Shown here in pieces: positions 55,452-64,000 of a stretch of DNA of 64,000 nt; the first letter of the stretch is position 1, and each line of letters opens with the position of its first letter. The translations under genes and the position numbers were made by a program. The notes under the pieces are model-generated. The model ran no database searches. It saw nothing but the letters and a program-made list of their open reading frames with translations, and was not told where the DNA came from. The DNA is from Pseudoalteromonas sp. A601. GTDB taxonomy: Bacteria; Pseudomonadota; Gammaproteobacteria; Enterobacterales; Alteromonadaceae. Location of the stretch: assembly GCF_002165575.1 (NCBI RefSeq), contig NZ_MXQF01000006.1, positions 165,195-229,194 of the forward strand, given 5' to 3'.

Positions 55452-56784
55452 GTTTAAAGCGCTTAGCGACGGTTAACATTAATAAAATAGCAGCTACGGT
55501 TAAACCAACAATAATACCTATCCAAAACCCGTGTGGGCCCATCGCTGGCACAATCAAATTAGTACGAGCTAAAACATAGCCTAATGCAAAGCCTATTAGC
55601 CAGTACGAAATAAACGTAATGTACGAAATTGGCGCTGTGTGTTTTAAACCTCTTAGAATGCCATTTGCGGCAACTTGTAGAGCGTCTGGTAGCTGATAAA
55701 TACAAGCTAAAATCATAATCGATGTTGCAAGTGCGATTACTCGCGAATCGTCGGTGTAGAGTTGGCTTATAATATCACGACCAAAAAATGTTATGGCTGC
55801 TAATAATATCGCTATCATAACGGCTAATAAGTAGCTGGTGGAGATTGCTTTTTTCAATTGCTCAAAGTGATTTTGCCCATACAAGTTACCAATACGAATA
55901 CTGATAGCGATAGACAAGCTAAGTGGCATCATAAAAAGTAGAGTGGTGACACTGGCTGCTATTTGATGCCCAGCAACCGCCACCGCTCCTAAATGGGCAA
56001 TAAAAAGTGGAATACAGGCAAATAAGGTAACTTCAAAAAAGGTGGCCAGTGAAATAGGAATACCTACTTTGGTAATATTCCACATTGTCGCTATCTGTGG
56101 TGCTTTAAAATTCGCGAGTAGCCCTTTTGCATCGACTTTTTTACTCATTTGACAATATATCACCTGCGCGATTGCCATGGCAGTAAATACCAGTGCAGTG
56201 GCGATACCACACCCAGCGCCGCCCAATTCAGGCATGCCAAATTTACCGTGAATGAATATATAGTTAGCGGGGATGTTAACAGTAAGTCCGAGTAAACTAA
56301 TATAAAATGCAGGTTTAGTCATGCCCATGCCTTCGGTAATATTACGATAAACACTGAACACTAAAAAACCGCCAATGCCCCATTTTACAAAATGAATATA
56401 TTCATAGGCCATAGCAGCAATGGCTGGGCTAGTATCAAGTTGCAAAATGATTAAGTCAGCAAAATAAGCAATTGAAAAACCAAGTACACTTAATAAACCG
56501 GCTAAATAGAGCCCTTGTTGAAAGTAGTGACTAATGCCGTTTTTATCATTAGCGCCTGAGAACTGGGCAATAATACCCGTTAAGGCCAGTAGTATACCTT
56601 GCAGGGCAAGCATTGCAGGGTTCCAAACACCGGTAGCTATTGACAGAGCGGCTAGATCAGTAGGGCTCACTTGACCTGCCATAATGGTGTCAACCACCGA
56701 CATTAATACTAAGGTTACTTGTGCTAAAAATACTGGGATCGCAAGAGAAATAAGGCGTTTAGCTTCCCAATTACAAAAAGTCAT
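55432..56784 (-). CDS. norM: MATE-family multidrug efflux protein, NorM type
   Basis: A 450-aa cation-coupled exporter with 12 predicted helices: LISLAIPVFLAQVTLVLMSVVDTIMAGQVSPTDLAALSIATGVWNP at the start is the family signature. GIPISLATFFEVTLFACIPLFIAHLGAVAVAGHQIAASVT is the equivalent block of the second half. It should export drugs or cationic dyes in exchange for Na+ or H+. It is divergent from riboflavin synthase, an arrangement common in this order. Confidence 0.92.
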   Translation of the reverse strand: MTFCNWEAKRLISLAIPVFLAQVTLVLMSVVDTIMAGQVSPTDLAALSIATGVWNPAMLALQGILLALTGIIAQFSGANDKNGISHYFQQGLYLAGLLSVLGFSIAYFADLIILQLDTSPAIAAMAYEYIHFVKWGIGGFLVFSVYRNITEGMGMTKPAFYISLLGLTVNIPANYIFIHGKFGMPELGGAGCGIATALVFTAMAIAQVIYCQMSKKVDAKGLLANFKAPQIATMWNITKVGIPISLATFFEVTLFACIPLFIAHLGAVAVAGHQIAASVTTLLFMMPLSLSIAISIRIGNLYGQNHFEQLKKAISTSYLLAVMIAILLAAITFFGRDIISQLYTDDSRVIALATSIMILACIYQLPDALQVAANGILRGLKHTAPISYITFISYWLIGFALGYVLARTNLIVPAMGPHGFWIGIIVGLTVAAILLMLTVAKRFKREPFIQ

Positions 56785-56917
56785 AGTGCTTGCTAAATAA
56801 GAAATAATTGGCCGCTAGTGTAATTGATTTATAAAAGAATAAAAGTTTATATCGATGATTCACTAACCCTTAAGTGATAAACTCACTACCAACGTAGAAA
56901 AGTGAAGATGATTTAAT

Positions 56918-57541
56918 ATGTTTACTGGAATAGTACAAACTAAAGCGACAGTTTTATCGACAGAGCAGCGTGAAGGCGTATTACGCTTAACACTCTCGGT
57001 AGGCATCCAATACATTGATAAATTAGAAATCGGTGCAAGCATTGCGATTAATGGTTGTTGTTTAACTGTAGTGAAATTTAGTCCGGCTGAGAACCAATTA
57101 GCGCATGTTTATTTTGATGTGATTGACGAAACCCTCAAATTAACAAACTTAGGTCAATTAGCGGCTGATGGCAAAGTTAATTTCGAGCGCTCAATGATAT
57201 TTGGTTCTGAATTAGGCGGGCATATTATGTCGGGTCATATTCATTTTACAGCACGTATCGATGACATTATTAATACGCAAGATAATTGTAAAATAAGACT
57301 AGCTTTAACCTCTCAGTGGCAGAAATTTGTATTGTATAAAGGCTTTGTTGGTGTAAATGGCGCGAGCCTAACTGTGGGTGAAACCGATGATAATGGCTTT
57401 TGGTTGCATTTAATTCCAGAGACATTAGCTATTACCAACTTAGGCTTAGCAAAGGTTGGCGAACAGCTAAATATTGAGGTTGATCAACAAACCTTTACAA
57501 TCATCAACACTGTTGAGAACTATTTAAAGCAAAGCCGTTAA
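56918..57541 (+). CDS. ribE: riboflavin synthase alpha chain
   Basis: A 207-aa enzyme made of two lumazine-binding barrels. The first begins MFTGIVQTKATV, contains IGASIAINGCCLTVV and ends near ERSMIFGSELGGHIMSGHIHFTA. The second contains GVNGASLTVGETDDNGFWLHLIPETL. It converts two 6,7-dimethyl-8-ribityllumazine molecules into riboflavin. I see no FMN riboswitch in the 130-base upstream region. Its stop overlaps the convergent small gene by four bases. Named ribC in some species. Confidence 0.95.
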   Translation: MFTGIVQTKATVLSTEQREGVLRLTLSVGIQYIDKLEIGASIAINGCCLTVVKFSPAENQLAHVYFDVIDETLKLTNLGQLAADGKVNFERSMIFGSELGGHIMSGHIHFTARIDDIINTQDNCKIRLALTSQWQKFVLYKGFVGVNGASLTVGETDDNGFWLHLIPETLAITNLGLAKVGEQLNIEVDQQTFTIINTVENYLKQSR

Positions 57542-57741
57542 AATATTTGTTCGTCGTCACTATCGATGTGTAACTCTATTTTATTATAAGCATGATCGAT
57601 ATGCATATTAAAATGAATAGGGTTACAGCAGGCACTGCAATCTTCAAAGTAATCTTGGTCGCCTTCGCTGGCGTCTAAGGTTACGTGGATATGATGCCCG
57701 CAATGTGGGCAGGTAATGCGTTGTGAGAGTTGATTTTTCAT
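57538..57741 (-). CDS. CPXCG-motif cysteine-rich protein
   Basis: A 67-aa small zinc-ribbon-like protein with ITCPHCGHHIHVTLD and the second cysteine pair CSACCNPIHFNMHID, and an acidic tail. The family is conserved in gammaproteobacteria and its function is unknown. It converges with riboflavin synthase. Confidence 0.88.
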   Translation of the reverse strand: MKNQLSQRITCPHCGHHIHVTLDASEGDQDYFEDCSACCNPIHFNMHIDHAYNKIELHIDSDDEQIF

Positions 57742-57888
57742 AATTACTCCAACCTGGCAATTGAGCCAAAGGTAACAGTGCTAAACACGTATCGAGTCAT
57801 TTTAGCGACTGCACGGGTTTTCAAAATCCTATTTTAAATATAGTCGGTATTACGGCTTTATGACATCGTCTTTACAATAAAAAGTACG

Positions 57889-58749
57889 TTATTTTAAGAG
57901 TGAATCAATTTGTTTTTTAGCTTCAGTGAGATAATGACCAGCAAAAATATTAGCATGATTTAATATTGGGTAAAGTTGGTAGATTTGTTTGCGGCTCTCG
58001 TATCCATTACTCAGCGGGTACTGCTTATTGTAAGCTAGGTAAAATGCTTCGGGAAGCGGGGCGAATAGTTCACTCATGGCAATATCGACTTCCCGATCAC
58101 CATAATAACAAGCAGGATCAAATATACAGGGTACGTTTTGAATAAAGCCCATATTCCCACGCCAATAATCGCCATGCAGTAGCGAGGGCTCCACATGGTG
58201 ACTATGGAGTAAGTCTTTTATAAATCGGATCAAATATTCTTTATCAACTAAATTAATGCCTTTTTCTTCAAGTAACTGTAATTGCCAACCAATACGTTCT
58301 TCAGCGTAAAATACATCCCACTTTTTATGCCATCGGTTGGGCTGTAGAGTTGGGCCAACAAAATTGTCATGATCAAAACCAAACATCGCTTGTTGATGTT
58401 TTTGGTGGAGGCTTGCCAGATGTTTGCCCATAATATGCCACATAGTGTGTGGTTGTTGATCGAGCTTAAGCCATTCAAGTACTAAAAATGCATATTCAAT
58501 GTTGGATCCACTTGTGACGCAATCGGGCACCATAAAGAGGCTTTCTTGGGTTAGAAGTTTTAAGCTATGAGCCTCAGACTCAAACCGCTCTAATTGTGTA
58601 TGATGGGCAACTTTTACAAAGTATGTGTGAGTACCATCGCTTATTTCAAATAACATATCGTCATTTGAACTTTGCAATTGGCGTTTAAAGGTATACTTAA
58701 AGTCAAAATGCATTGCTTGGCTGATCTGCTCATTAACGGTATTCCACAT
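57889..58749 (-). CDS. fructosamine kinase family protein
   Basis: A 286-aa kinase-fold protein. The catalytic loop is LLHGDYWRGNMGF (about 193-205), and the metal-binding FDPACYYGDREVDIAMSELF (about 211-230) follows. The N-terminal lobe has YFVKVAHHTQLERFESEAHSLKLL. The family phosphorylates protein-bound ketoamines, helping to remove glycation; the bacterial substrate range may be wider. Confidence 0.9.
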   Translation of the reverse strand: MWNTVNEQISQAMHFDFKYTFKRQLQSSNDDMLFEISDGTHTYFVKVAHHTQLERFESEAHSLKLLTQESLFMVPDCVTSGSNIEYAFLVLEWLKLDQQPHTMWHIMGKHLASLHQKHQQAMFGFDHDNFVGPTLQPNRWHKKWDVFYAEERIGWQLQLLEEKGINLVDKEYLIRFIKDLLHSHHVEPSLLHGDYWRGNMGFIQNVPCIFDPACYYGDREVDIAMSELFAPLPEAFYLAYNKQYPLSNGYESRKQIYQLYPILNHANIFAGHYLTEAKKQIDSLLK

Positions 58750-58873
58750 AATATTGCTCGCCTTTTATACATATTACTAAACTATGGCAAAAAGTAGTTA
58801 AATAAACAAACTCTTGTATGTAAAATTCAATAATCAGTTTTAAGCAATGATTTAGCCTTCTATGGAGAATAAA

Positions 58874-59569
58874 ATGAACAAAAGTACGCTCACTAATTTT
58901 ACAGCTGCAATTCTAGTATTAGTTGGTTACTTTTTTAACCAGGCGATTGTACTCTCAATTGGTTTGTTTGCTTTATCGGGGGCTTTTACCAACCTACTTG
59001 CAGTGCATATGTTGTTTGAAAAAGTACCATTTTTATATGGCTCAGGTGTTATCCAAGTAAAGTTTGCCAAGTTCAAACAGGCTATCAGAGAGCTAGTTAT
59101 TACTGAGTTTTTCTCTAAAGACAAAATAGAACAATTACTTGCAACTAAACAGCCGCAGCTAGATTTAAAGCCAGTGATTGAAGAAGTGGACCTAAACCCA
59201 GCATTTGACAGCTTACTTGAAGTTATCGAACAGTCTCAATTTGGCGCAATGCTTGCTATGTTTGGCGGCACAGAAGCGGTTGAGCCAATGCGTGAATCAT
59301 TTATTGAAAAAATGAAAAATTCACTGTCAAATATGAGTGAGACCACACAGTTTAAACAACTTGTAAATGACAAACTAATGCAAAAAGCAATGTCTTCAGA
59401 CAAGTTATACGATACGGTATTGGGCCTTGTTGATGACAGGTTAAATGAATTAACGCCAGCGATGGTCAAAGATATAATTCAAACCATGATCCGTGAGCAT
59501 CTTGGTTGGCTCGTGGTTTGGGGTGGGGTATTCGGTGGTTTATTTGGTTTGCTTGCAGCTATTATTTAA
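58874..59569 (+). CDS. DUF445-family membrane protein
   Basis: A 231-aa protein with hydrophobic segments at the N-terminus (FTAAILVLVGYFFNQAIVLSIGLFALSGAFTNLLAVHMLFE) and C-terminus (HLGWLVVWGGVFGGLFGLLAAII), and an amphipathic middle. The AFTNLLAVHMLF and GGVFGGLFG patterns are those of DUF445 (YheB-like) proteins of unknown function. I use ATG 58874 because GGAG lies six bases before it; ATG 58862 would place that site inside the gene. Confidence 0.8.
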   Translation: MNKSTLTNFTAAILVLVGYFFNQAIVLSIGLFALSGAFTNLLAVHMLFEKVPFLYGSGVIQVKFAKFKQAIRELVITEFFSKDKIEQLLATKQPQLDLKPVIEEVDLNPAFDSLLEVIEQSQFGAMLAMFGGTEAVEPMRESFIEKMKNSLSNMSETTQFKQLVNDKLMQKAMSSDKLYDTVLGLVDDRLNELTPAMVKDIIQTMIREHLGWLVVWGGVFGGLFGLLAAII

Positions 59570-59580
59570 CTGTAAAAATA

Positions 59581-59609
59581 TTAAGCAGGCCAACTACACG
59601 CCTGCTTAA
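59581..59609. terminator. bidirectional hairpin terminator
   Basis: TTAAGCAGGC and GCCTGCTTAA form a ten-base-pair stem around a nine-base loop between two convergent genes. Confidence 0.75.
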
Positions 59610-59632
59610 TTATGGCTTAAGTATTCCATACT

Positions 59633-60004
59633 CTATTTTGAACCAGCGACGACTAAAATAGTGCTATCGTTTGTTTTCGCTAAATCATGAATACTTGTTT
59701 TGCCAGTTGTATCGAGATTTAAGTATTTCGCGCTTTTATTAAAACCATGCATGCCTGCAAATTTTCCTAGCTCCATATCGTTACAGTGTAACTTGTTTAT
59801 TGCTACTTTTTTGCTCATTCGTACGTCACGCAAAGTGGCTGACAATGTAATAGGTTTGTTTGAAGTAACGGCCATACATACTACAGTACCTGGGCTGTTA
59901 TCTGCCGCAACAAATTCTGCTGCTTGAGTTGTGGTTGCTGTCAATGTTGCTGTGCCAATAAGTAAAGTTGTACAAAGAGTAGTTGCTAAAGTTTTCATCA
60001 TCAT
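59633..60004 (-). CDS. DUF3718-family exported protein
   Basis: A 123-aa protein with a signal peptide ending near AAE (residue 29), a pair of cysteines (VVCMAVTSNK and LHCNDMEL) that may form a disulfide, and the MGFNKSAKYLNL-like segment typical of DUF3718 proteins in Alteromonadales/Vibrionales. Function unknown. Three in-line ATG codons follow GGAG; I use the first. Confidence 0.75.
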   Translation of the reverse strand: MMMKTLATTLCTTLLIGTATLTATTTQAAEFVAADNSPGTVVCMAVTSNKPITLSATLRDVRMSKKVAINKLHCNDMELGKFAGMHGFNKSAKYLNLDTTGKTSIHDLAKTNDSTILVVAGSK

Positions 60005-60339
60005 TCTCCAGTGTTTGATGTTAGTTGACGAGTTAATTATTGGCTTTATTTATAAAGAATGCTGTAAATGAAAATCGACAATATGTAAGTAACTATGTCA
60101 GTCATGTATTACTAATTTAAATGCTTGATTTAAGATAATTTAAAATATGTCTTTTGACACATTTAAGGTGATTTATTTTCCAGTTTTTATTGGCTTTTGA
60201 TTGTTTTTCATCCTGTTTTCATTGGCTTTACAGCACATTTACTTTAGAGTAAAAGCACTTTATAGATTATCTTGGCTGACATATATTCTCAGGCTGTTAT
60301 CATTCTCAATAATTATTTTTATCTCGCTATGGAGACTAT
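60005..60339. other. 335-bp divergent intergenic region
   Basis: AT-rich and gene-free. It must contain promoters for the DUF3718 gene and the HNH-like gene. TTGACA at 60154 has no suitable -10. Confidence 0.35.
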
Positions 60340-61125
60340 GTGAGTAGCAAGTTTTCCCGTTACTACCAGCAAGCGTATGCTTGCGAACAACAAAACTTTA
60401 ATCAGTGTTTTTATTGTGGCTGCGAGGCTACAGAGCGAGATCATTGCCCGCCATTGCATATGCTACAAAGCATTATAGATTTGGGTGAGGATGCGGATTT
60501 TATTAGTATAGCTGCCTGTTATGAGTGCCATGCATTACTACATAATGAACGATTATTGACAATTGATGAGCGCTTTACCAAGCTTAAGAAAAAGCTCGCA
60601 TCTAAATATGCTAAGCCATTACGAGTTTATAATATGTGGCACGAAAGTGAGCTCATTGATATGAGTGATGAATTTGCGCATAGTATCAAGGCCGGTATGA
60701 CACTCGGTGAAGAAGCGGCACAGCGCATGGCGTTTACGGGCTTTAGTTATGCAACTGAAGAAGCTAAAGTTACCGTTAGAGAGAAAACACCTGAGTTTGA
60801 TGTTGAGGGCGTGATCTTTACAGACTTTAAAGAAGCACTTAATTACTGTATTACAGAGCTCAAAGTACACAAAAGCGACTTTTATAAAATACTTGTAGAA
60901 GACTACCAAGGTGATTTTAATAAGGCACTGAGTCAGTATCGCCATCGCCACGACAAAGTAACAGCAGCAAAAGATGGCAATAGCTTAATAAAAGATTTTT
61001 CAAAACAGCATAAACAAAACTCAGACTTTGTTACTCGCACGGTAAAACATTTTATTAATAAAGATCCAAGTTTAACTACAGAAGCTGCTTTAGATAAGCT
61101 CTACATTAACTATATAAAAAAATAA
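60340..61125 (+). CDS. HNH-like zinc-motif protein of unknown function
   Basis: A 261-aa protein from GTG at 60340 (GGAG five bases before; the nearby ATG at 60338 meets a stop at once). The N-terminal 75 residues hold CFYCGCEATERDHCPPLHML and ACYECHALL, that is two C-x2-C pairs and an HxxP-like segment, as in HNH/zinc-ribbon nucleases. The remainder is charged and helical (IDERFTKLKKKLASKYAK, GDFNKALSQYRHRHDK). Nuclease activity is possible but not shown. It may instead be a housekeeping DNA- or RNA-binding protein. Confidence 0.6.
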   Translation: MSSKFSRYYQQAYACEQQNFNQCFYCGCEATERDHCPPLHMLQSIIDLGEDADFISIAACYECHALLHNERLLTIDERFTKLKKKLASKYAKPLRVYNMWHESELIDMSDEFAHSIKAGMTLGEEAAQRMAFTGFSYATEEAKVTVREKTPEFDVEGVIFTDFKEALNYCITELKVHKSDFYKILVEDYQGDFNKALSQYRHRHDKVTAAKDGNSLIKDFSKQHKQNSDFVTRTVKHFINKDPSLTTEAALDKLYINYIKK

Positions 61126-61235
61126 CATATGATGTAATTAAATTACATTTACCTTAAATAAACGCAGCTTCAGCTTATTTTTTGGCTTTATGCTGCGCAT
61201 TTATATACATTAATAAAAAAACAACAGAGATTAAC

Positions 61236-62621
61236 ATGATGCAAAAATTTGCTCCCTCATTGCTGGTCGTTGCACTGGGTGTCGCTTTAGCCGGCTGCCA
61301 AGATAACGGACCACAAGACGAAAAAGTAACAATCAATAAAAATCCATACCCAAGTACCTATCAGCCACTTAAATCAACTAGTACGTTGATCACCAATGCC
61401 ACAGTTTTAACTGGCACCGGTGAGCGTTTAGAAGAAGCTGACGTTTTACTGGTTGATGGTAAAGTACAACAAGTGGGTAAAGACTTATCAGCCAGTGCCG
61501 ATCTTACAATTGATGCACAAGGTAAATGGGTAACGCCTGGATTAATCGACGTTCACTCACATTTGGGTGCGTATCCAAACCCATCAGTTGAGTCACATCA
61601 AGATGGTAATGAAATGACCAGCCCTAATACAGCAGAAGTATGGGTTGAACATTCTATTTGGCCACAAGATCCAGGTTTTAACCGTGCTCGTGAAGGCGGT
61701 ATCACTTCGTTACAAATTCTACCTGGTTCTGCAAACTTATTTGGCGGGCGTGGGGTAACACTTAAAAATGTGCCAGCTCATACGATGCAAGGGATGAAGT
61801 TCCCAGATGCACCGTATGGCTTAAAGATGGCGTGTGGTGAAAACCCTAAGCGTGTTTATGGTCGTAAAGGCGTATTACCTTCAACACGAATGGGTAATAT
61901 GGCAGGCTATCGTACTGCATGGATTGGTGCGGCTGAATATAAGCGTGAATGGGATAAATACGAGTCAGATTACGCTGCAGGTAAAAACCCGGAAGTGCCA
62001 CACCGAGATATCAAATACGATACATTACGTGGCGTATTAGATGGCGAAGTCATGATCCATAATCATTGCTATAAAGCCGAAGAAATGGCAATGATGATTG
62101 ACCTATCTAAAGAGTTTGGTTATCACGCTGGTACATTCCACCACGGTATAGAAGCCTATAAAATTGCTGATTTATTAGCAGAAAATGGCTCATGTGCTGC
62201 ACTTTGGCCAGATTGGTGGGGCTTTAAAATGGAAGCCTACGACATGGTTCAAGAAAACGTTGCGATTGTTGATGCGGTTAAAAACTCGTGTGCCATTGTT
62301 CACTCGGATTCTGATACAACCATACAGCGCTTAAACCAAGAGGCGGGTAAAGTAATGTTCCGTGCAAATGACAATGGTTTTGATATCTCCGAAGAGCATG
62401 CCATTAAATGGATCACTGCTAATGCTGCTAAATCACTGGGTATTGCAGATAAAACAGGCTCACTTGAAGCAGGTAAGCAAGGCGATGTAGTAATTTGGAA
62501 TCAAAGTCCTTTTAGTGTTTATGCTAAAGCAGAACAGGTCTTTGTTGACGGTGCCAAAGTGTATGATCGTGATGATGAAGCATTCCAAGCACAAAGTGAT
62601 TTCATGTTAGGTCAAAAATAA
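61236..62621 (+). CDS. amidohydrolase-family lipoprotein, metal-dependent
   Basis: A 461-aa exported hydrolase. From ATG 61236 it has a lipobox VALAGC (cysteine 21), which decides the start over 61182. The imidazolonepropionase/dihydroorotase-like fold shows the metal motif VTPGLIDVHSHLGAYP (HxH), MIHNHCYKAEEM, GTFHHGIEAY and the acid in VHSDSDTTIQRL. The end TGSLEAGKQGDVVIWNQSPFSVYAKAEQVFVDG is typical. It may cut cyclic amides or peptides in the periplasm; the substrate is unknown. A second gene of the same family starts 12 bases after it. Confidence 0.87.
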   Translation: MMQKFAPSLLVVALGVALAGCQDNGPQDEKVTINKNPYPSTYQPLKSTSTLITNATVLTGTGERLEEADVLLVDGKVQQVGKDLSASADLTIDAQGKWVTPGLIDVHSHLGAYPNPSVESHQDGNEMTSPNTAEVWVEHSIWPQDPGFNRAREGGITSLQILPGSANLFGGRGVTLKNVPAHTMQGMKFPDAPYGLKMACGENPKRVYGRKGVLPSTRMGNMAGYRTAWIGAAEYKREWDKYESDYAAGKNPEVPHRDIKYDTLRGVLDGEVMIHNHCYKAEEMAMMIDLSKEFGYHAGTFHHGIEAYKIADLLAENGSCAALWPDWWGFKMEAYDMVQENVAIVDAVKNSCAIVHSDSDTTIQRLNQEAGKVMFRANDNGFDISEEHAIKWITANAAKSLGIADKTGSLEAGKQGDVVIWNQSPFSVYAKAEQVFVDGAKVYDRDDEAFQAQSDFMLGQK

Positions 62622-62633
62622 GGAGTAACTAGA

Positions 62634-63875
62634 ATGACAAAATTAAAACAATCATTTTCGCTCTCACTAGTTGCTGCTGGTTTAATCGCAAGTGCAACAG
62701 CTAATGCAGAGTCTTTAGCCATCATTAATGCCACAGTTCACACATCAACAGAGCAAGGTGTTTTACAAGGTGCCAGTATCATTATTGATGAAGGCAAAAT
62801 TACTGCCATTAATCCAGCAAAAGTAGATGCAGATACAATTATTGATGCTAAAGGCCAAATCGTAACCGCTGGTTTTATTGGCAGTATGAATCAGTTAGGT
62901 CTGGTTGAAGTTGGGGCTGTAGCTGGCTCGCGTGATGCCGGTGATGATAAAGCAGGTATCGACTTTGATCCAAGCTTAGCTTTTAACCCTCGCTCAAGTC
63001 TTATCCCTTATGCGCGCAAAGGCGGTATTACTCGTGATGTTGTTACTCCGCACGGCGGTGACAGTATTTTTGCAGGTCTTGCCAGCGTAGTTGATTTAAG
63101 TGGTGAGTTTGACAGCGTTGAACAAACACAGGTTGCATTAGTTGTTCACTTAGGTGAAAAGCGTAAAGGCTCTCGTGCTATGTCGCTTAAAACATTGATT
63201 GATAAGCTGACTAGCCATCAGCAAAAATCAACGAAAAAAGATAAAAAAGACGATGGCAAGCCGAGTACTGAAGATACAGTATTAACAAAAGTACTTGCCG
63301 GTGAGATGCCACTTTTAGCCAGTGCTTCACGTGCATCTGACATTATTGAGCTTATTAAGCTAAAACAGCAATTTTCACTTAATTTAGTGATTGCAGGTGC
63401 GCAAGATGCAGTGGTTGTTAAACAGCAACTAGCAGACGCGCAAGTTCCTGTGATTGTAAGTTCGATGGACAACTTACCGGGTAGCTTTGATTCATTACAT
63501 GCTGGTTTAAGTAATGCGGGTGAACTTGAAAAAGCAGGCGTAAAAGTGTTACTCGCAATTGCTGGTGATGGCAGCCATAATGTGTATCAACTGCGCTTTG
63601 ATGCAGGTAATGCTGTGTCGTATGGTATGACACAAGAAGGTGCGTTAAAAGCCATTACAGCTAATGTTGCTGATGTGTTTGGTATTAATGCAGGTCGCGT
63701 TGCAGTGGGTACTACGGCAGATTTAGTTATGTGGAATGATGATCCGTTTGAGCTCAACAGCCACGTGACTAAAATGTTCATCAACGGCGAAGAAGTATCA
63801 ACTGAATCACGTCAGGACAAATTACGTAACCGTTACATGACTGACTCAGAAATGCCACGTGCATACACTAAATAG
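62634..63875 (+). CDS. amidohydrolase-like protein lacking metal ligands
   Basis: A 413-aa exported protein (signal peptide ending near ANA, residue 25) that keeps the family fold: IINATVHTSTEQGVLQGASIIIDEGKITAINPA at the start, ALKAITANVADVFGINAGRVAVGTTADLVMWNDDPFEL at the end. The HxH metal motif of the partner is replaced by AGFIGSMNQLGLVE, and the later HSDSD by AGNAVSYGM, so metal catalysis is unlikely. A lysine-rich insertion lies at about residues 200-212. It probably forms a complex with, or regulates, the protein encoded 12 bases upstream. Confidence 0.83.
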   Translation: MTKLKQSFSLSLVAAGLIASATANAESLAIINATVHTSTEQGVLQGASIIIDEGKITAINPAKVDADTIIDAKGQIVTAGFIGSMNQLGLVEVGAVAGSRDAGDDKAGIDFDPSLAFNPRSSLIPYARKGGITRDVVTPHGGDSIFAGLASVVDLSGEFDSVEQTQVALVVHLGEKRKGSRAMSLKTLIDKLTSHQQKSTKKDKKDDGKPSTEDTVLTKVLAGEMPLLASASRASDIIELIKLKQQFSLNLVIAGAQDAVVVKQQLADAQVPVIVSSMDNLPGSFDSLHAGLSNAGELEKAGVKVLLAIAGDGSHNVYQLRFDAGNAVSYGMTQEGALKAITANVADVFGINAGRVAVGTTADLVMWNDDPFELNSHVTKMFINGEEVSTESRQDKLRNRYMTDSEMPRAYTK

Positions 63876-63889
63876 TGTTTAGTTAGTGT

Positions 63890-63917
63890 AAAAAAGCCGC
63901 AGCAGCGGCTTTTTTTA
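63890..63917 (+). terminator. rho-independent terminator of the amidohydrolase operon
   Basis: AAAAAAGCCGC / GCGGCTTTTTT with an AGCA loop and a T run, 14 bases after the stop. It works in both directions by sequence. Confidence 0.9.
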
Positions 63918-64000
63918 TACACTTTGTCATAGAGCTGGTTTATCCCAGACACAAAAAAGGCGCTCAGTGAGTAATGCCGATCAGTTAAGCAAGAAAAAGC

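Noticed and set aside
56785..56917. FMN riboswitch before riboflavin synthase.
   Set aside because: The 133-base gap lacks the conserved RFN-element segments and is too short for the full structure.
60154..60182. Promoter beginning with TTGACA before the HNH-like gene.
   Set aside because: No acceptable -10 hexamer lies at 16-18 bases spacing.

Overview
The window is AT-rich DNA from a marine gammaproteobacterium, most likely of the order Alteromonadales (Pseudoalteromonas/Paraglaciecola-like). The housekeeping end supports this (NorM-type MATE pump, riboflavin synthase, DUF3080, DUF3718 and DUF445 proteins, a paired amidohydrolase operon). So does the large load of secreted sulfatases. The species cannot be fixed from sequence reading alone.

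Bases 1 to about 50,900 form a polysaccharide utilisation locus for a sulfated, probably acetylated, L-fucose-rich glycan such as fucoidan. It holds seven S1-type sulfatases (one cut by the window edge, one broken by an amber codon), a GH95-like and a GH29 fucosidase, a GH141-like beta-helix enzyme fused to a PDZ domain, a GH43/GH117-like beta-propeller enzyme, and three esterase or alpha/beta-hydrolase genes (one frameshifted). Two exported proteins that I cannot assign (397 and 819 aa) are candidate new polysaccharide-active enzymes. An RND efflux system (outer membrane factor, adaptor, pump) sits inside the minus-strand half.

An IclR-type regulator (37785-38576) lies before the last sulfatase. 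The operon at 42885-50873 then encodes the complete non-phosphorylating L-fucose pathway: FucP-type symporter, RhaM-like mutarotase, aldo/keto-reductase L-fucose dehydrogenase, L-fuconolactonase, a two-subunit UxaA-type dehydratase in the place usually held by the enolase-superfamily fuconate dehydratase, an SDR 2-keto-3-deoxyfuconate dehydrogenase, an FAH-family diketo hydrolase, and LldD, which turns the released L-lactate into pyruvate. Sulfatases, esterases and fucosidases would release L-fucose outside or in the periplasm, FucP would import it, and the operon would convert it to two pyruvates.

The stretch 9.5-21 kb is decaying and rearranged. It holds the amber sulfatase, a frameshifted sialate O-acetylesterase-like gene, a partial copy of the 15467 hydrolase, a partial copy of the GH141-PDZ C-terminus joined to a truncated IS3-family element, and short coding relics. 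The only TonB-dependent receptor in the window (41455-41925) is also a truncated, frameshifted relic, so outer-membrane uptake must be encoded elsewhere. Similar AT-rich sites recur upstream of several of these units and may be operators.

An octaheme cytochrome c/TPR gene (51329-53437) and a tandem tRNA-Val(GAC) cluster with two intact and three degenerate copies (53715-54278, minus strand) mark the change from accessory DNA to ordinary chromosome. From 54390 to the end the genes are housekeeping or conserved hypothetical ones.
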